Notes under the pieces: generated by a model
What the model was told of the DNA's origin: nothing
Databases searched by the model: none
What the model saw: the letters and a program-made list of their open reading frames with translations, nothing else
Origin: Rufibacter latericius
GTDB lineage: Bacteria > Bacteroidota > Bacteroidia > Cytophagales > Hymenobacteraceae
Direction of reading: 5' to 3'
Assembly (NCBI RefSeq): GCF_003721515.1
Contig: NZ_RJJD01000007.1
Coordinates: forward strand, 1-64,000
Length of the DNA stretch: 64,000 nt
Shown here: piece after piece, positions 1 to 7,701 of the stretch
Position numbering within the stretch: the first letter of the stretch is position 1
Layout of the letters: each line of letters begins with the position of its first letter
Position numbers and translations under genes: made by a program

Positions 1-96
1 ATGCAGTACCTACCTAAACTTGTCCTTCTAGGCAGGCAGGATCAACAAGTAAGTCTCCTGGCCGCTGCAAAGCCAAGTACGTTGGCAATAATTAAT

Positions 97-711
97 ATGG
101 ACACAAGAGAACAAAACATATTTAAAGATTCTGACCAAGATATTTCAAATTGGTCAAAAGATACTCTTGTGAAATGTCCTTCATGTAGTAAAAGAGCATT
201 TTTGAAAAATGACAGAAGCGTTTTTCAATGGTTTTTTAATGATAATTCAGAAATACATTGCCCTAACTGTGGATTGACAATAAATCAAAGTGAGTTAATT
301 CGATATCGTCTTGAATTAAAAAAGAATTGCTCCAATTGTGGAAAAGAAATTAGTAGAACAATTCCGAATCTAAAAGAGAAAAAAGAATATCTGACAGTTA
401 AATGCGAACACTGTGGAGATACCGAAAAGCATAAGCCAAGAAATGAATCTCATAAAGTTTTCTATTCAAATCAAGTTGGGGCCAAAGACCCAATATTTGG
501 AGTTGAACTTTGGCTTCAAGAAGAAGTCAAAGGGAATATTCTATGGGCTTTCAACTTTGACCATCTAAACTACCTTAAAAACTATATCTCTGCTGATTTA
601 AGGGAACGAAGCGGAATGACAATGTCCGCAAAACTTCCCCAATTTATTAAGGACAGAAAAAACAGAACCACTCTACTCAAAGTAGTGGACAGAATGTGGA
701 ATAAAAAATAA
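97..711 (+). CDS. Zinc-ribbon protein of unknown function, AT-rich
   Basis: The reading frame is open from base 1, but the ATG at 97 (MDTREQNIF...) is the likelier start because the preceding 32 codons are unlike the rest. That gives 204 residues. There are four CxxC pairs in two blocks (CPSC and CPNC, then CSNC and CEHC), which should bind two zinc ions as rubredoxin-like ribbons. The C-terminal third, with a GVELWLQ block and a basic end, is not a domain I can name. The gene is clearly more AT-rich than the genes from 900 onward, which suggests transfer. A role in nucleic-acid binding is possible but is only an inference from the zinc ribbons. Confidence 0.6.
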   Translation: MDTREQNIFKDSDQDISNWSKDTLVKCPSCSKRAFLKNDRSVFQWFFNDNSEIHCPNCGLTINQSELIRYRLELKKNCSNCGKEISRTIPNLKEKKEYLTVKCEHCGDTEKHKPRNESHKVFYSNQVGAKDPIFGVELWLQEEVKGNILWAFNFDHLNYLKNYISADLRERSGMTMSAKLPQFIKDRKNRTTLLKVVDRMWNKK

Positions 712-726
712 CTATTGCCCACACTT

Positions 727-769
727 TGTAAACGCCATCGTTAGCCGACGGCCTTGCTAGTTGTTTACA
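727..769. repeat. Nested inverted repeat behind the zinc-ribbon gene (attC-like shape)
   Basis: TGTAAAC (727-733) and GTTTACA (763-769) are exact inverted repeats. Between them, GCCATCG (734-740) and CGACGGC (746-752) form a second stem with one mismatch and a TTAGC loop. The structure starts 16 bases after the stop codon of the foreign-looking gene. It could be a terminator, although no T-run follows, or a cassette recombination site. I cannot match integron core sites with certainty. Confidence 0.4.
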
Positions 770-901
770 CGAGACCGTTAATAATAAGCGAATAGATTAC
801 AAGTTTTTAAAAGTGTAACAACCATCATATACTTTTCCTTATTTTACCACCTTATAAAGTTCAAAGCCATTAGTTTCGAATTTTAAACACCAATTTTTCA
901 A

Positions 902-2086
902 TTGGAAAAAAGCTCTTATTCATCCTCAAAGCACATTCTACCCACCATCGTTCTGGCTCAATTTGCCTGCACCTCACTATGGTTTGCGGGTAACGCGGTG
1001 CTTCCTAATCTTATACCGCAATTCCATTTAGAAGCTAGTTCCCTAAGCCATCTCACCTCGGCGGTGCAGTTAGGCTTTATTCTGGGCACGCTGGTGTTTG
1101 CCGTTTTCACCATTTCAGACCGTTTCTCGCCGTCAAAGGTATTTCTGGTTTGCGCCATAGCAGGGGCGGGGTTTAACCTTAGTTTGCTATGGGCCGAGGG
1201 GTTTTCTACGTTGCTGCTATCTAGGTTTCTCACGGGCTTCTGTCTGGCCGGTATTTACCCTGTAGGCATGAAGATCGCCGCAGATTACCATCAGAAAGGA
1301 TTGGGTAAAGCGCTGGGGTTCCTGGTGGGGGCCTTGGTGTTGGGCACAGCGTTTCCGCATTTGCTCAAAAGCCTAACCGAAGGGCTGCCGTGGCGGTATG
1401 TGATTTGGGCAACCTCAGGATTGGCTGTGTTGGGCGGTTTGGGGTTGTTTCTGCTGGTGCCAGATGGTCCATTCAGAAGCCGAAGCAGCCAACCAGATTT
1501 CAAAGCCTTTTTTCAAATTTTCAAGCAAAAGGAGTTCAGGGCCGCCGCTTTCGGGTACTTCGGGCACATGTGGGAACTGTACACCTTTTGGGCCTTTGTG
1601 CCCGTGATCCTGGCTTTCTATACCGAAACCCATCCAGATACCACGCTGAACAATCCATTGCATTCCTTTTTCATCATTGGTATGGGGGCCGTGGGTTGCG
1701 TTACCGGAGGGTACCTGTCCGGCAGCATAGGAAGCGGGAGAACGGCATTTGCTGCCTTGGCCACTTCCTTTGTCTGCTGTTTGCTTTCGCCTTGGTTGAT
1801 TCAGCTCAACGTGGCTCCGTTTTTGGGCTTGCTGCTGGTGTGGGGATTGGCCGCTGCCATGGATTCACCGCAGTTCTCTACGCTGGTAGCGCAGAACGCC
1901 CCGGCCCCGGCCAAAGGTACCGCACTTACCATAGTTAATTCTCTCGGCTTTGCCATCACCATTGTGAGTATCCAGTTTCTGCGCAGCATACAGAATACAG
2001 TGGCTCCTACGTATTGGTTTCTGTTCCTGGCCATCGGGCCATTGCTGGGATTGCTGGCTATGGGGCGGTTGGTGTTTAGAAAGTAA
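902..2086 (+). CDS. MFS transporter
   Basis: This is a 394-residue major facilitator superfamily protein. It is hydrophobic throughout with about 12 predicted helices, starting with an IVLAQFACTSLWFAGNAVLP segment. A GMKIAADYHQKGLGKALG stretch lies near the end of the first half, as is usual in sugar- or drug-efflux-type MFS members. The start is the TTG at 902, and no in-frame ATG occurs before the third helix. Substrate cannot be told from sequence. It stands alone, 190 bases after the zinc-ribbon gene and 233 bases before the next gene on the same strand. Confidence 0.8.
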   Translation: MEKSSYSSSKHILPTIVLAQFACTSLWFAGNAVLPNLIPQFHLEASSLSHLTSAVQLGFILGTLVFAVFTISDRFSPSKVFLVCAIAGAGFNLSLLWAEGFSTLLLSRFLTGFCLAGIYPVGMKIAADYHQKGLGKALGFLVGALVLGTAFPHLLKSLTEGLPWRYVIWATSGLAVLGGLGLFLLVPDGPFRSRSSQPDFKAFFQIFKQKEFRAAAFGYFGHMWELYTFWAFVPVILAFYTETHPDTTLNNPLHSFFIIGMGAVGCVTGGYLSGSIGSGRTAFAALATSFVCCLLSPWLIQLNVAPFLGLLLVWGLAAAMDSPQFSTLVAQNAPAPAKGTALTIVNSLGFAITIVSIQFLRSIQNTVAPTYWFLFLAIGPLLGLLAMGRLVFRK

Positions 2087-2319
2087 GATAGGGGGAGTAG
2101 TTAGTCTTCCATCCAAAGTGGCAAACAGCATTTTCTGTTAAGGAACTCTTTTCTGAAAAAGGCTATGAAACGCCTCTAGGTTTTGCAGGCAAGGAATTAA
2201 GATGGATCCCTGTTCCATTTAAGGGGTTCTTTTTCAAAAACATTTCCAAAACAGAAGGGTTTAGAAGAGAAGTCTGTCAGGAAGGCAGGCGTACTTCTGT
2301 ATCCTTTAACCCAAATGGT

Positions 2320-3732
2320 ATGTTCCCCCTAGACAGACTTTTTACCCTGGTTCCCCAGGAATTCACCCAACCGGTAAGCCGGAAAAGCTTTCTGCACCTT
2401 ACGGGCAAAGGCCTGGCGGCCGGCATCGTAGGAGGGCTCATGGCTTCCTGCAAATCCTCAGAAGCCGCTTCGGGCGCCAACGCTGCTACAGCTGCATCAG
2501 GCGGAGGAATGACGGCTCCCAACGGACAAACGGTGCCCAAACTGCCCGCGGTATCGCCCCCGGCGCAGGTGCCCTCAGAACAGGAGGAGCCCATCAAACT
2601 GGAAGCCTGGAAATCAGACGCCGACCGGCAGTCGGGACCCACGCCAACCCCGCTTCCGCCTGATCAGCGGGTGGGTTATGCCTTGGTAGGCTTGGGGCAC
2701 CTGACTTTGGAGGAACTGTTGCCCGCCTTTGGGCAGTGCAAGAAATCTAAGCCGGTGGCCCTGGTGAGCGGCAGCCCGGAGAAGATGCGCAAAGTGGCCC
2801 AGCAGTACGGCATCAAACCCGAGAACTGTTACAGCTACGAGACCTACGACCAACTGAAAGACAACCCCGAGGTACAGGTCATTTACATCGTGCTGCCCAA
2901 CGCCTTACACGCTGAATACACCATCAGAGGAGCCAAGGCCGGAAAACACATCCTCTGCGAAAAGCCCATGGCCAATTCCTCCGCTGAATGCCAGGCCATG
3001 ATTGATGCCTGCCGGAAAGCGAATAAGAAACTCATGGTGGCCTATCGCATCCAATACGAACCTTACAACCGGCACGTGCGCGAACTGGTGCGCGACAAGA
3101 AATTTGGCGACGTAAAGTTCATAGAAGCCTTCAATACCCAAAGCTCGGCCAACCCAGAACACTGGCGGCACAAGAAAGCCCTTGCCGGGGGCGGGGCTCT
3201 GCCCGATATTGGTTTGTACTGCCTGAACACCCTGCGGTTTTTGCTGGGCGAAGAACCCACTGAGGTTTTCGGCTACCAGTACAGCACGCCGGGTGATCCG
3301 CTGTTCAAGGAAGTGGAAGAGATGATGTCCTGGCAAATGAAGTTCTCCAACGGCATTGTCGCGAATTGCGGCACACACTATGACACCCACGAGAGCCGTC
3401 GGTACCGCGTGCTCTGTGAACGTGGCTGGATCAACATGGACCCCGCTTTCTCCTACACCGGCCAGCAGATGAAAACCTCCCGCGCAGACGGTAAAATTGT
3501 CCGGAAAGAAGACGTAGACATCGCCCACAAAAACCAGTTCGCCACCGAGATGGACCACTTTTCTGAATGCGTCATGAAAAACATCGCCCCGTTTACGCCC
3601 GGCGAAGAAGGCTTGCAGGACCACCGCATCATGGAAGCCATCTACCAATCGGCAAAAGAAGGACGTCCGGTGAAACTTCCCGCTGTGGCTAAGAAGGATG
3701 CCTTCAGAGGACCGGAGCCGAAGTTGGAGTAA
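2320..3732 (+). CDS. Exported Gfo/Idh/MocA-family oxidoreductase
   Basis: The protein has 470 residues. The N-terminus carries SRKSFLHLTGKGLAAG and then LMASC, which resembles a Tat lipoprotein signal with the second arginine replaced by lysine. A low-complexity Ala/Pro linker runs to about residue 115. The catalytic part follows, with a Rossmann GLGHL turn near residue 124 and the family signature CEKPM with E214-K215-P216. Members use NAD(P) to oxidise or reduce sugars. Exported members such as glucose-fructose oxidoreductase keep the cofactor tightly bound. The C-terminal substrate-binding sheet domain is complete. The gene ends in a strong shared hairpin with the convergent kinase gene. 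Substrate is unknown. Confidence 0.85.
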   Translation: MFPLDRLFTLVPQEFTQPVSRKSFLHLTGKGLAAGIVGGLMASCKSSEAASGANAATAASGGGMTAPNGQTVPKLPAVSPPAQVPSEQEEPIKLEAWKSDADRQSGPTPTPLPPDQRVGYALVGLGHLTLEELLPAFGQCKKSKPVALVSGSPEKMRKVAQQYGIKPENCYSYETYDQLKDNPEVQVIYIVLPNALHAEYTIRGAKAGKHILCEKPMANSSAECQAMIDACRKANKKLMVAYRIQYEPYNRHVRELVRDKKFGDVKFIEAFNTQSSANPEHWRHKKALAGGGALPDIGLYCLNTLRFLLGEEPTEVFGYQYSTPGDPLFKEVEEMMSWQMKFSNGIVANCGTHYDTHESRRYRVLCERGWINMDPAFSYTGQQMKTSRADGKIVRKEDVDIAHKNQFATEMDHFSECVMKNIAPFTPGEEGLQDHRIMEAIYQSAKEGRPVKLPAVAKKDAFRGPEPKLE

Positions 3733-3784
3733 CTAGTGCGTTTTATTTAGGCCATAAAATCAAGTCTTCCCGGAAAAAGGAATG

Positions 3785-3846
3785 TTATTGAAAAGCCGTT
3801 TAGAGCCTGTTTTAAGGAAAGCAGGCTCTAAACGGCTTTTCAATAA
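3785..3846. terminator. Bidirectional hairpin with 25-bp perfect arms
   Basis: The arms at 3785-3809 and 3822-3846 are perfect inverted repeats around a 12-base loop. The stem includes AAAAGCCG/CGGCTTTT ends, so both strands finish with a T-run. It lies between convergent genes (stop at 3732, stop at 3876) and should end both transcripts. Its inner part (3798-3833) is a copy of the dispersed palindrome family described in the findings. Confidence 0.85.
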
Positions 3847-3875
3847 ATAGTTGGTAGGGGCGTTTTAGGTCTGTT

Positions 3876-5228
3876 TTACTTAAAAAGCAAGGTAAACGTG
3901 GTTCCTTTTCCTTCTTCAGACTGAACCTGGATGGTGCCTTTGTGGAGCATGATGATCTGTTTACACAAACTCAACCCAATACCGCTGCCGTTTTTCTTGC
4001 TGCTGAAAAACGGGATGAAGATTTTTTCCTGCACTTCCTTAGACATGCCCATGCCATTATCCGAGACCTTGATCACCACCTTGCCATCTGTGGCAGCATA
4101 AGCCGCCAGGGAAATCTCAGGTTCGGGTTGTTCTTTCACCGCATCCACGGCATTGACCAACAGGTTTATCAGAACCTGATCCAGCAGGTTTGGGTCGGCC
4201 TCCAGGATTAAATCCTGGTCGTGCAGCAGCAGGTTCAGGCGGATGTTCTTCTGGGCCAGTGAGGGAAGCATGAGTCTTTTCAGGTTAGCGAAAATGTCCT
4301 GAATGTGGATCTTTTCCTGGTTCAGTTGCGTGATCTTGCTCAGGTTCCGGTACGTCTGCGCGAACTTCAGCAAACCCTGGCTTCGGTATTTAATAGTGCC
4401 GATTCCTTCTTCTAAATCCTCCAGATCAGTGGAAGAGACGCCCGTTGCCACAGTTTCCTGCAGGCGGTTTTTAAGGGTATCGGCTAGCGAGGAGATAGGG
4501 GCAATGGAGTTCATGATCTCGTGCGTCATCACGTTCAACAGTTTCTGCCAGGCCTGGGACTCGGTCTCTTCCAGGGCATCGTTCACGTTCTGAAACGCCA
4601 CCAATTTGTACCGCCGCCCTTCGTTCAAAAACACCGTGGCCGACAGCATGAACTTGTAGGTGCTCCGCTCCAGGCTGGGCGTCTGAATCAGGGCAATCTT
4701 GGGGTGGCCGGGCGGAAGGTCCATGACCTCTTTGTACAGACTGGGATCTCTTTTCTGCAGCGCGTGCACCTGCTTCAGAAAAGGCATCTGCAGGAGCTTT
4801 TTCAGGGATTCGTTCATCAAGACCACCTCGCCGCTGTCCAGGTCATAAGACATAATACCGGTGTCTACCAACTCCAAAATGCGCTGCAGGTGCTGGTGCT
4901 GGGTTTCTTTTTCCTGGTTGATGGTCTTAAAAGTGGTGTTGATCTGGTTGAACCCCTTGCGGAGGTGTTGTAACTGAGGTGAGGAAGATTTCTCACTGAA
5001 GTAGCGGGAAAAATCGCGGTATTGAATGGCTTCTATGAACAGGTTAAGCTCTTCCTGGGCCTTTTTCAGGAACTGATACAATTCGTACACCTGGTACAGC
5101 AGCAGCGGCACCAGAAAAACCAGCGCCTCGGCCCAGCCCTTAAAAATGAACAAAGATGGCAGACTTAGGGAAACCAGCAGCAGGAACACCCGCAAAAGCA
5201 GCTTTCCTTCAAAGTTCTTAAAGTTCAT
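3876..5228 (-). CDS. Membrane sensor histidine kinase, partner of the sigma54 regulator
   Basis: The kinase has 450 residues. Two membrane helices at about residues 10-30 and 33-50 leave almost no periplasmic loop, so the signal is probably intramembrane or cytosolic. A PAS-like region (about 115-215) follows, then the phospho-acceptor box with H236 (MTHEIMNSIAPI), an N box (LINLLVNAVDAV) and a catalytic G box (DNGMGM, GSGIGLSLCKQI). The layout resembles NtrY-type kinases. Its start overlaps the end of the upstream regulator gene by 11 bases, so the two are co-translated. It probably phosphorylates the regulator at 5218-6576. Confidence 0.9.
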   Translation of the reverse strand: MNFKNFEGKLLLRVFLLLVSLSLPSLFIFKGWAEALVFLVPLLLYQVYELYQFLKKAQEELNLFIEAIQYRDFSRYFSEKSSSPQLQHLRKGFNQINTTFKTINQEKETQHQHLQRILELVDTGIMSYDLDSGEVVLMNESLKKLLQMPFLKQVHALQKRDPSLYKEVMDLPPGHPKIALIQTPSLERSTYKFMLSATVFLNEGRRYKLVAFQNVNDALEETESQAWQKLLNVMTHEIMNSIAPISSLADTLKNRLQETVATGVSSTDLEDLEEGIGTIKYRSQGLLKFAQTYRNLSKITQLNQEKIHIQDIFANLKRLMLPSLAQKNIRLNLLLHDQDLILEADPNLLDQVLINLLVNAVDAVKEQPEPEISLAAYAATDGKVVIKVSDNGMGMSKEVQEKIFIPFFSSKKNGSGIGLSLCKQIIMLHKGTIQVQSEEGKGTTFTLLFK

Positions 5229-6576
5229 ACTTTCCTAATCTCCGGTACAGGGCCGTGCGGGTAATTCCCAGCTCTTTAGCGGCTTTGGTCATGACCCCAT
5301 TGTGTTTCTCCAGTACCCTGATGATAGTGGCCTTCTCCAATTCCTCCAGGTTGGTGGCGGTAGGTTGGATAGCCGCTGCCGGTGCGGTTTCAATAGGAGA
5401 AAAGATGATGTCCTTGCCATCCAGGGCGTGGTCATCGGCCATGATCACGGCGCGTTCAATGGCGTACTGCAATTCCCGCACGTTTCCCGGAAAAGAGTAG
5501 CTTTTCAGCTTCTCAACGGCTCTGGAAGTAAGCTCCAGCGGAGGCTTGAGGTATTTCTCTGAATACACCTGAATGTAGTGCCTGGCTAGCAGAATGACAT
5601 CATTGCCGCGCTGCCGAAGGGGCGGCACCACAATCTCCACGGTGTTGATGCGGTAAATCAAATCCTTCCGGAAGCGGGCATCGCTGGCCAGATCGTTAAG
5701 CGATACGTTGGTGGCGCACAGCAAGCGCACATCCACGTTGATGGGCTCATTAGACCCCACCCGAATCACTTGCCGGTTCTGCAGCACACTCAGCAGTTTG
5801 GCCTGTTGTTGCAGGGAGATATTGCCGATTTCGTCCAGAAATATGGTGCCTTTGTGGGCCGCCTCAAAGCGCCCGGCGCGTTCTTCGCGGGCATCGGTGA
5901 AGGCGCCTTTTTTGTGCCCGAACAACTCACTCTCAAACAAGGACTCGGTCAAAGCGCCAACGTCCACTTTAATAAACGGCTGACTGGCTCGCTGGGAATA
6001 CTGGTGCAGGGCTTTGGCAATGAGTTCTTTTCCGGTGCCGTTCTCCCCCAGGATGAGGATGTTGGCATCTGTGGGTGCTACTTTTTTTATCTTGTAGAAG
6101 ATGTCCTGCATGGCCTCAGATTCACCTAGCAGTTCAGGACCAATGGCACCGGAAGAGCTTTTGCCCTGTGCCGAGACAGCCGTTTTCTCTTTTCCGCTGA
6201 CGGCTTCCTGAAGCGTGGTTAAGAGTTTCTCATTGTGCCAGGGCTTCACCACAAAATCATAAGCTCCTTCTTTCAACGACCGGATGGCCAGGTCAATGTC
6301 GCCATAAGCTGTGATCATAATGACTGCCGCTCCAGATTTAAGCCGTTTAATTTCCTTCAGCCAGAAAATTCCTTCGTTTCCGGTGTTAATGGAAGAGGCG
6401 AAGTTCATGTCCAGCAGAATCACGTCAAAGGTATGCTGCTTGAGCAAGGCCGGAATGTTCTCGGGGTTTTTCTCTACCACAATCTCCTTTACCTGCGGCC
6501 TCAGCAGCAGGCGCACCGCGGTCAGCACATCGGGGTCATCATCAATCACCAAAACGGTCGCTTTCTTTAATTGCAT
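5218..6576 (-). CDS. Sigma54-dependent response regulator (NtrC/AtoC family)
   Basis: The regulator has 452 residues in three domains. The receiver has an acidic cluster (IDDDPD) and phospho-acceptor D56. The AAA+ domain has Walker A GENGTGKE (177-184), sigma54-contact loop GAFTDA (224-229), Walker B FLDEIGN and an FPGNVRELQ stretch. The C-terminal Fis-type helix-turn-helix ends ITRTALYRRLGKYEL. The contact loop has Asp where the textbook form is GAFTGA, a variant I believe is common in this phylum. It is divergent from the ABC transporter genes, whose leader has a -24/-12 promoter (6856-6872), so that operon is the likely target. Confidence 0.92.
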   Translation of the reverse strand: MQLKKATVLVIDDDPDVLTAVRLLLRPQVKEIVVEKNPENIPALLKQHTFDVILLDMNFASSINTGNEGIFWLKEIKRLKSGAAVIMITAYGDIDLAIRSLKEGAYDFVVKPWHNEKLLTTLQEAVSGKEKTAVSAQGKSSSGAIGPELLGESEAMQDIFYKIKKVAPTDANILILGENGTGKELIAKALHQYSQRASQPFIKVDVGALTESLFESELFGHKKGAFTDAREERAGRFEAAHKGTIFLDEIGNISLQQQAKLLSVLQNRQVIRVGSNEPINVDVRLLCATNVSLNDLASDARFRKDLIYRINTVEIVVPPLRQRGNDVILLARHYIQVYSEKYLKPPLELTSRAVEKLKSYSFPGNVRELQYAIERAVIMADDHALDGKDIIFSPIETAPAAAIQPTATNLEELEKATIIRVLEKHNGVMTKAAKELGITRTALYRRLGKYEL

Positions 6577-6838
6577 AAGCTATCAGGTGCTAAAGGGTAG
6601 GTGTCTTCTCAAGGTTGATACAAAGGTTCTTCTTAGCCTCCTTTCCGCCGTTCTTTAGTTTTAGAGCCATTTTAGGTAAATCGGCTTAAAAGCAGGAGGG
6701 AAGAATAAAGGCGATTTTGATTTCCGGTTTAAGGTATTTTCCGGAGGGTGCTTTCTGTCAGACGAAAAAACGATAATTATGCCATTCTTACAACTGCCTG
6801 AAAACGAATGTTTTTACCTGTTTGTAAAGTGACACCAC

Positions 6839-6852
6839 GTGCGAAATCGCAC
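6839..6852. promoter_or_regulatory. Perfect dyad GTGCGA-AA-TCGCAC next to the sigma54 promoter
   Basis: GTGCGA (6839-6844) and TCGCAC (6847-6852) are perfect inverted repeats separated by AA. The dyad ends four bases before the promoter motif. Enhancer sites for NtrC-type regulators usually lie further upstream, so this could be the regulator's site, a repressor site, or part of a repeat. The target is not proven. Confidence 0.45.
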
Positions 6853-6855
6853 ACA

Positions 6856-6872
6856 TTGGGAGCGAATCTGCA
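6856..6872 (+). promoter_or_regulatory. Sigma54-type (-24/-12) promoter of the ABC operon
   Basis: TTGGGAGCGAATCTGCA has GG at 6858-6859 and GC at 6870-6871, exactly ten bases apart, which is the invariant spacing of sigma54 promoters, plus the TTGG and TGCA contexts. Transcription would start near 6883. It points into the MacB-like ATPase gene, and a sigma54 activator is encoded divergently. Confidence 0.65.
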
Positions 6873-6977
6873 CGTCGTTTAGAGGCTGTTTTTTGATAAG
6901 TGATTGAAAAACAGGAAGTACCGGTTTTGGCATTTGATGTGTGTTTGGAGAGCTGTCCCCCAGCCAAACCCAGACCT

Positions 6978-7682
6978 ATGATACAGATCAAAAACCTAGA
7001 GAAAGTGTACCGAACCGACGAGGTGCATACCACCGCCCTAAACAAAGTAAGCCTGGAGGTGAAAAGAGGCGAATTTGTGGCGGTGATGGGGCCCTCGGGC
7101 TGCGGAAAATCTACCTTGCTGAACCTGCTGGGTTTGCTGGACGACCCCGACACCGGCAGTCTCCTGTTCAACGGGACCGAAGTAGCCCGGTTCTCTGAGC
7201 GCCAACGCGCCGATTTGCGCAAGCGGAACATTGGTTTTGTGTTTCAAAGCTTTAATTTGATTGACGAACTTACCGTGTTTGAAAACGTGGAGCTGCCTTT
7301 GATCTATCTGGGCGTGAAAAACCCAGAGCGCCGCCAGAGGGTGGAGGAGGTGCTGGAGAAAGTGCAGATCACCCACCGCATGAACCATTACCCGCAACAA
7401 CTCTCGGGCGGACAGCAGCAGCGGGTGGCCGTGGCCCGGGCGGTGGTCAACAATCCCCACTTGCTGCTCGCCGATGAACCCACCGGTAACCTTGATTCTT
7501 CCAACGGAAACGAAGTGATGGATCTGTTGTCTGAACTTAATCGGCAGGGTACCACCATTGTCATGGTCACGCACTCTGAGCATGATGCCCGCTTTAGCCA
7601 CCGCATCATCCGGATGCTGGATGGCAAGACCATCTTGTCTGAGGTAATGGCCGACCAGGCCAAGCAGACCCTAGTTCCTTAG
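6978..7682 (+). CDS. MacB/LolD-type ABC transporter ATPase
   Basis: An ATP-binding subunit of 234 residues from the ATG at 6978 ([11 protein letters not shown]). The open frame extends to a GTG at 6900, but the extra 26 residues do not belong to the family. Walker A is GPSGCGKST (38-46), the signature is LSGGQQQR, and Walker B with the family extension is [12 protein letters not shown]. Such subunits drive FtsX-type permeases by mechanotransmission to move lipoproteins, peptides or drugs across the periplasm. Two permease genes follow 19 and 496 codon-scale steps downstream on the same strand, so this is one operon under the sigma54 promoter. Confidence 0.92.
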   Translation: MIQIKNLEKVYRTDEVHTTALNKVSLEVKRGEFVAVMGPSGCGKSTLLNLLGLLDDPDTGSLLFNGTEVARFSERQRADLRKRNIGFVFQSFNLIDELTVFENVELPLIYLGVKNPERRQRVEEVLEKVQITHRMNHYPQQLSGGQQQRVAVARAVVNNPHLLLADEPTGNLDSSNGNEVMDLLSELNRQGTTIVMVTHSEHDARFSHRIIRMLDGKTILSEVMADQAKQTLVP

Positions 7683-7701
7683 AAAGTTTAACTCCGCTGA
7701 T

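Larger units (their letters stand above)
6577..6977. other. Divergent regulatory region between the two-component pair and the ABC operon
   Basis: This 401-base stretch has no convincing gene. It holds a copy of the dispersed palindrome (6658-6691), a GTGACACCACGT word (6829-6840) also found at 21808, the dyad GTGCGA-AA-TCGCAC, a sigma54-type promoter, and a half-degenerate palindrome copy just downstream (6877-6914) that would lie in the leader of the ABC mRNA. Confidence 0.6.

Noticed and set aside
1390-1938. 182-codon frame on the + strand inside the MFS gene
   Set aside because: It is an alternative frame of the transporter gene with no domain and unlike composition.
2905-3648. 247-codon minus-strand frame antisense to the oxidoreductase gene
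   Set aside because: It is a long shadow frame due to codon bias of the real gene, without family similarity.
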